A stretch of 64,000 nucleotides of DNA from an uncultured Lachnospiraceae bacterium (lineage in GTDB: Bacteria > Bacillota > Clostridia > Lachnospirales > Lachnospiraceae): NCBI GenBank assembly GCA_910583605.1, contig CAJTXN010000005.1, forward strand, positions 1-64,000. Reading direction: 5' to 3'. Numbering within the stretch: the stretch's first letter is position 1; every line of letters begins with the position of its first letter. The notes below the pieces were generated by a model. It had not been told where the DNA came from. It made no database searches and saw only the letters and a list, made by a program, of their open reading frames with translations. Positions 59,241-64,000 of the stretch are shown piece by piece. The position numbers were made by a program, and so were the translations under genes.

Positions 59241-61022
59241 TTGTCTGATAATCAATTATTTCCCTTTGAAAGAAATCGTTATTATGCAGGTAAAATGCTG
59301 ACTTCGGCAGATTTTACGGCAGAACAGGATTATTTTAATAATAAAAGAAAATTTTTAAATCAGATTTTATTCGGGTCCGGCATTATATGTGGAATGAGTG
59401 TTTTTAATCTGGATGATTTATCGGTTATGATCGAAAGCGGCGCTGCAATTGACGGATACGGAAGAGAGATTGTTATGGATAAAGCGGCGGTTAGGAAGCT
59501 GTCGGCTATAGAAGGTTTTGAAAATCTGAAATCGGACAGGGCCAGTCTGTGCGTGAGATACAGAGAGGAACCGGTTCATTTGGTATATGCGCTGAATAAA
59601 AGTACTCAGGAATATGAATCTAACCGCATATCCGAGGGCTATGAACTGTTTTTGGTGGATACAGCCGCTGTGGAATCCGTATATGAAATGGAGCAGGAAT
59701 TTTTAGCAAAGTCGGTTCTGGCAGCAGGAGACAGTTATACGGCAGAACTCAGTGTACCGGTTACTGTATGCAGGGGCAGGGGTGTAAATCTGTTTTTAAA
59801 GATAGCAAACAGGAAGGACAGTACAGCTTCTTTTCATTTGAAATGCCGGATACAGACACCTGAATTGCTGAATTCTGAGGGAAACCATGATTTACTTATT
59901 GATACCGGACATATTACACTTTCAGGGGGAGAGGAAAAATATTTCACGTATCCTCTGCAGGTACAGGAATCCGCCCATGATGATATCAATATTGTAATTG
60001 AGCCGGATTCCTTTCAGGCGTTTGAGGGAGACAAAAGGATAGAGCCGGAAAATTCTGTTCCGATAAAAATCAATGCGGCTTCCGTTCTTCCCGAAGAACT
60101 TATTACAAGAGAAGTGGGAAAATTAAGTCTGGAAATGCAGAGTCTGGCCGGAGTCAGGGAATATATCAGACTTGCGGATATACAACTGGAAAGAACCGGA
60201 GGTAATTATCTGATTGACTCCGTGGAGGAAAGTGTAAAAACTTATCTTCAGGCGCCGTCCCAAGCGGAGAAACGAAGGGAATATGAAAGGTATTTTTGTG
60301 TAGATACCGCCTTTTTTCGTACCGCCGGCAATCCAGACATATGGGGAAAAGAGCAGGATGGCAGAACGGAGCCGTCCTGCGGTCCGATGATAGCCACCGG
60401 AACGGTGGAGATACCTCTGGGTGACAAAATGAGAAAAGGGGATGTCCGGTATTCCGGAGAAATCATGCACGGACTGGGAAAAGGAAATGTGTTTGTAAAA
60501 GTCGGATTTGAGTATATGAAGGAAGATAATACCATGGGAAAGCCGTGTAAGTCCGTAATATACGGAAATCCTGAATTGTTTAAGGAAAAATCCCCCATAT
60601 CCAAAGTAGAAACCGCGGTAAAAATTTTAAATGAAAAAGGAAGTTTTGTCGTAGCGGCAAAACTGCTGAAAGATACGGGATTTTTTATTCTGACGCTGCG
60701 CTGGACAGCCATAAAGGCGGATTCCGGCGATAATTCGGACAGAATCGGAATTTATACCGGAAAAAGTATTTCACCGCAGAAGACGACGGTGGTTCTGGGA
60801 ACAAAGGAAAGTTTTTATTTTAATGTACGGTTTAATAATATGGAGCCTTGCAGTGTTACCTATGAGCTGACGGAGCCGGGCAGCGGTGAAATAACACTGG
60901 ATGGCGTATATACGGCGCCTGCCAGGGAAGGAGTTTATGAAATCCGGATATTCTGTACCGACATGCCGATTCTGTGTACTTATGCTTATGCGGTGGTTAA
61001 GAAAAAGATAGAAAATAATTAG
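59241..61022 (+). CDS. Large protein of unknown function, eCIS-associated-like N-terminus
   Basis: A 593-residue protein without signal peptide or membrane helix. The first about 80 residues (RNRYYAGKMLTSADFTAEQDYF, a Lys/Arg-rich helix, then GSGIICGMSVF) resemble a recurring start of uncharacterised proteins that I associate with extracellular contractile injection system clusters. A beta-rich middle (about 160-270, LSVPVTVCRGRGVNLFLKI), a helical segment (about 290-350) and a beta-sandwich-like C-terminus (about 510-585, ending in an Ig-like GEITLDGVYTAPAREGVYEI) follow. The TTG start has GGGGAGGG ahead. Function is unknown. Confidence 0.7.
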   Translation: MSDNQLFPFERNRYYAGKMLTSADFTAEQDYFNNKRKFLNQILFGSGIICGMSVFNLDDLSVMIESGAAIDGYGREIVMDKAAVRKLSAIEGFENLKSDRASLCVRYREEPVHLVYALNKSTQEYESNRISEGYELFLVDTAAVESVYEMEQEFLAKSVLAAGDSYTAELSVPVTVCRGRGVNLFLKIANRKDSTASFHLKCRIQTPELLNSEGNHDLLIDTGHITLSGGEEKYFTYPLQVQESAHDDINIVIEPDSFQAFEGDKRIEPENSVPIKINAASVLPEELITREVGKLSLEMQSLAGVREYIRLADIQLERTGGNYLIDSVEESVKTYLQAPSQAEKRREYERYFCVDTAFFRTAGNPDIWGKEQDGRTEPSCGPMIATGTVEIPLGDKMRKGDVRYSGEIMHGLGKGNVFVKVGFEYMKEDNTMGKPCKSVIYGNPELFKEKSPISKVETAVKILNEKGSFVVAAKLLKDTGFFILTLRWTAIKADSGDNSDRIGIYTGKSISPQKTTVVLGTKESFYFNVRFNNMEPCSVTYELTEPGSGEITLDGVYTAPAREGVYEIRIFCTDMPILCTYAYAVVKKKIENN

Positions 61023-61034
61023 GGGGAGCATGAC

Positions 61035-61874
61035 ATGACTTTTAAGACGGAAAAGCGGCTTCTTACTGTGGTAAGTCAGGTATTTGCTTCGGAAATCAAT
61101 GAAGTGTACATATGCAGAGATATAAAATATACGGGTAATCCATATTATACCGTGATACTAATAACACAGCACCGGATTGCCCGACAGATTATTAAAGCAT
61201 TTAAAACCGGTGATACAGAAGAATTTTTATGCCCGGAATATTTTTCGGTACAGGATACTGTCGGTCTTGTGCTTCCCTATGAAAATGAGCGGCCCCTGAC
61301 CAAATTTTACATGGGAAGTCTGCTTTCACCATGGGAATGTGAAGCGATATGCACGAATCTTGTAATTCAGTGTATCGTATCAAATATTCCGCCTCAGTTA
61401 TTGTATTTAATACTGACGCAGAAGAATATACAGATTCAGAGAGATAATAGTATCTCTTTTTCCTGGTTTCTGGATCTGGGCAGGTATGATGACAACCGCA
61501 CCGGCCGGGACTGTGTAAGGCAGTGTGCGGAGATTATTGTAAGTTTATTGGAGCCATGCCGAAAAAAGAAAGCAAAAAGCTATGAGTTAATAAGAAAAAA
61601 AACATATAAGAACGGATATACGGATTTTACAGATTTATACAGAGATATCATGCTGACTGCGGAATCGGAAAAAAAGCCCGGATTACTTATAAAATGGAAA
61701 AATTTCAGGGAGAGGAAAAAAGATATTTTATTTCGTCTGCTGCTGTTCATCTGTATTATTTTAATATTGCTGACTCTGGTCATACTTCTGTCGCAGATAC
61801 TATCCGGTGAAGTCAGGCTGTTTCGTTTATTTTTTAACCCGTTTAAGAACATAGGAACAGAGACGCTGACATAA
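61035..61874 (+). CDS. Tail-anchored membrane protein, possible pseudokinase
   Basis: A 279-residue protein 12 bp behind the preceding gene. The N-terminal about 215 residues are soluble; the stretch LILTQKNIQIQRDNSISFSWFLDLGRYD loosely recalls a kinase catalytic loop and metal-binding motif with the key residues replaced, so a degenerate kinase fold is possible but weak. A single helix (about 233-257, ILFRLLLFICIILILLTLVILL) follows a very basic patch (KWKNFRERKKD). AGGGGGAG precedes the ATG. No other family is recognised. Confidence 0.65.
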   Translation: MTFKTEKRLLTVVSQVFASEINEVYICRDIKYTGNPYYTVILITQHRIARQIIKAFKTGDTEEFLCPEYFSVQDTVGLVLPYENERPLTKFYMGSLLSPWECEAICTNLVIQCIVSNIPPQLLYLILTQKNIQIQRDNSISFSWFLDLGRYDDNRTGRDCVRQCAEIIVSLLEPCRKKKAKSYELIRKKTYKNGYTDFTDLYRDIMLTAESEKKPGLLIKWKNFRERKKDILFRLLLFICIILILLTLVILLSQILSGEVRLFRLFFNPFKNIGTETLT

Positions 61875-61934
61875 GGGCAGGCCGAAAGGGATGCCGGCAC
61901 CGGATGGGAACGGTCCGGAAGAATGGAGGAAGGT

Positions 61935-64000
61935 ATGAAAAAAATAATTGTTGTTCTGGTAATTGCGTCTTTATATTGTGTTCTTATTTTTAATATAAAT
62001 CAAAGATTTACATTAAATCTGAATCAGTTTGAGAGATGGATTCGGGGAGATGAAAACGGAAATATTTATATGGTAAAAAATACGGAGAACCGATGTGATA
62101 TTATAAAACTGGACAAAAATAACCGGATGAGTCTGACAGACTCTTTTTATCATAACAACGGTGGACAAAGGGTTAAAATTACGGATATGGCAGTGGATAA
62201 CGATGAGATTTATCTGTTATTTCGGTATTTATCTCCCCAAAAGTGGAAAATCGTAAAGTATTCCATAACAGACGGAGAGCGGCAGGATATATTTGAAACC
62301 GATAAAAACATAGATATAAAACGGCTGTCATACCGGGATAAAAGGTTATATTTAAATGCAACAGCGGAAACAGCAAAAATTGAAATATATGAACTGGATT
62401 TACGTTCGGAAACCGGGGATATTAATTTAATTACGGAGAGAGAATTAACGGAAGAGCCAATGGATATACTGTACGAATCCGAAGAATTATATGTGCTGAG
62501 CTGTGCCGGAAATGTATGGTTTTTCCGGGACGGAGAACCGGTCTGGATAAACGGGGAAGCGGAGGGCGGCTGTACTGCTGTTGCGGTACGGGACAAAACT
62601 CTTTTCCGGTTTAGTCAGAGAGAACATACATTATATTCCGGTCAAAATGAAGCCATAAAAACAGAAGAATTGACCGTGATATCCATGGCAGGAGAGTGGC
62701 AGGGCGGAATTCATATTCTGGCAGCCGGCAAGAATGGAAATGTTCTGTTATATACATTGGAAGATGGCAATCTTGTTCCAAGGACAAAACCGCTGAATGA
62801 TTCAGGGAAACAGAACAATGCGCCGGTGTTCTGGCTCATGGCGGCGACCCTTATCTATTTTTCACTGGTGCTTATCATTCTTCTTCTGATTTGGGGGTAT
62901 CGAAAATCAAAGCATCTGGCAGTAAGGATTTCCATGATATCCGTTGAAATGGCAGCAGTTCTGATTGCGGCATTAACCTATTTCTCCTATACGGCTACCC
63001 GGGATACCATGGAAGAGGAAAGAAAGGATTATGGAAGTCTGAGTAATCAGATACAGATGAGGATGCTGGAGGACATCAGGTTTGAACAGATAACCAAAGG
63101 AACAGACAGTGGGGAAGATGATTTTTTATATACGTTTTATCAAAGTGAAGATTATCGGAAACTGGTTACCCTTCTTTGGGATGAACTGCTGGAAGATTCA
63201 GGAGAAGCGCCCGGCTCTGCCCGGTATCTGCTGTATTTTGATAATAAGAGCGGACAATCATACATTCTCGGAAGCGGAGCGGATGACATTATAACAGGAA
63301 GTTCTGCCGGCGCCGTTTTTTCCGGAGAATCCGTATCACTGGTCTGCCGGAGCATGGAGCAGAATGAAAGAATTTCAGAAGTGCTGAAAACGGAATACGG
63401 AATGTGTTCCGTTACGGCAGCTCCGCTGAACAGAGGGATGGATCCGTGTCTCTGTCTGGTAACGGCGGTATCCATGCAGGATATGGGAAGGAAAGAGACA
63501 GCGGCGCTGGTACGGTTAATCACGGCAGCCGTGTGTATTCTTATCATTACTATCATATTGCTGGTCATTTCCATCCGGATTGCCCTGCATCCAGTTAAGC
63601 GTTTATCAAAGGCTATGGCCCGGGCGGCAGAAGGAAGGATTTACGAACCGGGTTATGAATTTCTAAAAATAAAAATGCCGGAACATGAAATTGGCTCTAT
63701 GTGGGTTTCATTTGAAAAAATGTGCCGGTCGCTGCAGAAGAAGAATTACAGAATGACTAATATTCTCCGCTCATATTATCGTTTTGTTCCAAAAAAAATA
63801 GAAAAATTAATGAACCGGGATACCGTAATGGGTGTACAGCCCGGAGATATGAAATATATCAGCGGAACATTGGGCCTGATATCCGTAGCCGATAAAAAAG
63901 AACTGCCTGACAGAAATCCGGCAGAACAAATGAAATTTATTAACCGCTGTTTTCGGACTATCAGCAGGAACTGTGAGGAAAACAGGGGAATTCTGCTGTC
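61935..64000 (+). CDS. Membrane protein with HAMP and cyclase-like domain, cut by the window end
   Basis: The ORF is open from the ATG at 61935 (GGAGGAAGGT ahead) through the window edge, 688 codons so far. It has an N-terminal helix (about 3-18), a beta-rich external region that looks like propeller-type repeats (MAVDNDEIYLLF, DILYESEELYVLS), a helix near 300-322 and another close behind, a second external part, a helix near 535-555, a HAMP-like linker (HPVKRLSKAMARAAEGRI), then YRFVPKKIEKLM and TLGLISVADKKELP, resembling the start of a class III nucleotidyl cyclase. The usual first metal aspartate of FxDIxGFT is not in its normal place. Confidence 0.65.
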   Translation, partial: MKKIIVVLVIASLYCVLIFNINQRFTLNLNQFERWIRGDENGNIYMVKNTENRCDIIKLDKNNRMSLTDSFYHNNGGQRVKITDMAVDNDEIYLLFRYLSPQKWKIVKYSITDGERQDIFETDKNIDIKRLSYRDKRLYLNATAETAKIEIYELDLRSETGDINLITERELTEEPMDILYESEELYVLSCAGNVWFFRDGEPVWINGEAEGGCTAVAVRDKTLFRFSQREHTLYSGQNEAIKTEELTVISMAGEWQGGIHILAAGKNGNVLLYTLEDGNLVPRTKPLNDSGKQNNAPVFWLMAATLIYFSLVLIILLLIWGYRKSKHLAVRISMISVEMAAVLIAALTYFSYTATRDTMEEERKDYGSLSNQIQMRMLEDIRFEQITKGTDSGEDDFLYTFYQSEDYRKLVTLLWDELLEDSGEAPGSARYLLYFDNKSGQSYILGSGADDIITGSSAGAVFSGESVSLVCRSMEQNERISEVLKTEYGMCSVTAAPLNRGMDPCLCLVTAVSMQDMGRKETAALVRLITAAVCILIITIILLVISIRIALHPVKRLSKAMARAAEGRIYEPGYEFLKIKMPEHEIGSMWVSFEKMCRSLQKKNYRMTNILRSYYRFVPKKIEKLMNRDTVMGVQPGDMKYISGTLGLISVADKKELPDRNPAEQMKFINRCFRTISRNCEENRGILL

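Noticed and set aside
1..64000. CRISPR array or intact prophage/transposon
   Set aside because: No regularly spaced repeats, cas genes, transposases or phage structural genes are visible in the window.

Overview
The window reads as the replication-origin region of a low-GC Gram-positive anaerobe, most likely a member of the Lachnospiraceae (Clostridia). Evidence: the gene order yaaA-dnaN-dnaA / rpmH-rnpA-yidD-yidC-jag-mnmE-mnmG-rsmG-parA-parB, Firmicute-type parS sites, a V-type ATPase operon, a two-subunit class I fumarase, and two proteins (22932-23456 and 26905-27822) that look like the DUF4446 and DUF3881 families of this group. Family-level placement is an inference; no rRNA gene is present to confirm it.

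Layout. 1-3050 (minus): tRNA-Ser with a perfect promoter, plsC and the fumarase genes. 3054-11803 (minus): gyrA, gyrB, recF, yaaA, dnaN, dnaA. 11850-12285: oriC, a cluster of about ten DnaA boxes between divergent dnaA and rpmH. 12369-19530 (plus): ribosomal protein L34, RNase P protein, membrane insertion and tRNA/rRNA modification genes. 19715-26882 (plus): a histidine-kinase-like ATPase gene with a parS site inside it, a second parS, a short leader ORF overlapping parA, parA, parB, a DUF4446 protein and a very large TPR-GGDEF protein. 26905-31387: DUF3881 protein, tRNA-Arg with gene debris behind it, a coiled-coil membrane protein, a DEDDh exonuclease and a catalytically degenerate tyrosine recombinase. 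31418-41620 (minus, head-on to the inferred fork): D-Ala-D-Ala carboxypeptidase and a nine-gene V-ATPase operon. 41814-48762: trmB, a tiny Cys-rich ORF, thioredoxin, an AI-2E-type exporter, two identical tRNA-Lys genes each with its own promoter, a nicotinamidase-Nudix fusion, a PIN/NYN-type nuclease gene flanked by a perfect inverted repeat, and ybaK. 48768-53681: an EAL phosphodiesterase and a secreted multi-module starch-binding protein with no catalytic domain.

53956-64000 (plus) is the most unusual part: a signalling cluster (Cache-HAMP-SpoIIE phosphatase, GNAT-like protein, RsbW-like ATPase, OmpR-type regulator, histidine kinase) leading into three poorly described genes: a 593-residue protein whose N-terminus resembles proteins I associate with extracellular contractile injection (phage-tail-like) clusters, a membrane-anchored possible pseudokinase, and a membrane protein ending in a cyclase-like domain that runs off the window. 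The upstream regions of the first gene and of the 593-residue gene both carry a CTTTAGA-type direct repeat with an 11-bp period, which is the expected layout of an OmpR-family operator. This suggests one regulon whose effector genes lie at and beyond the right edge.
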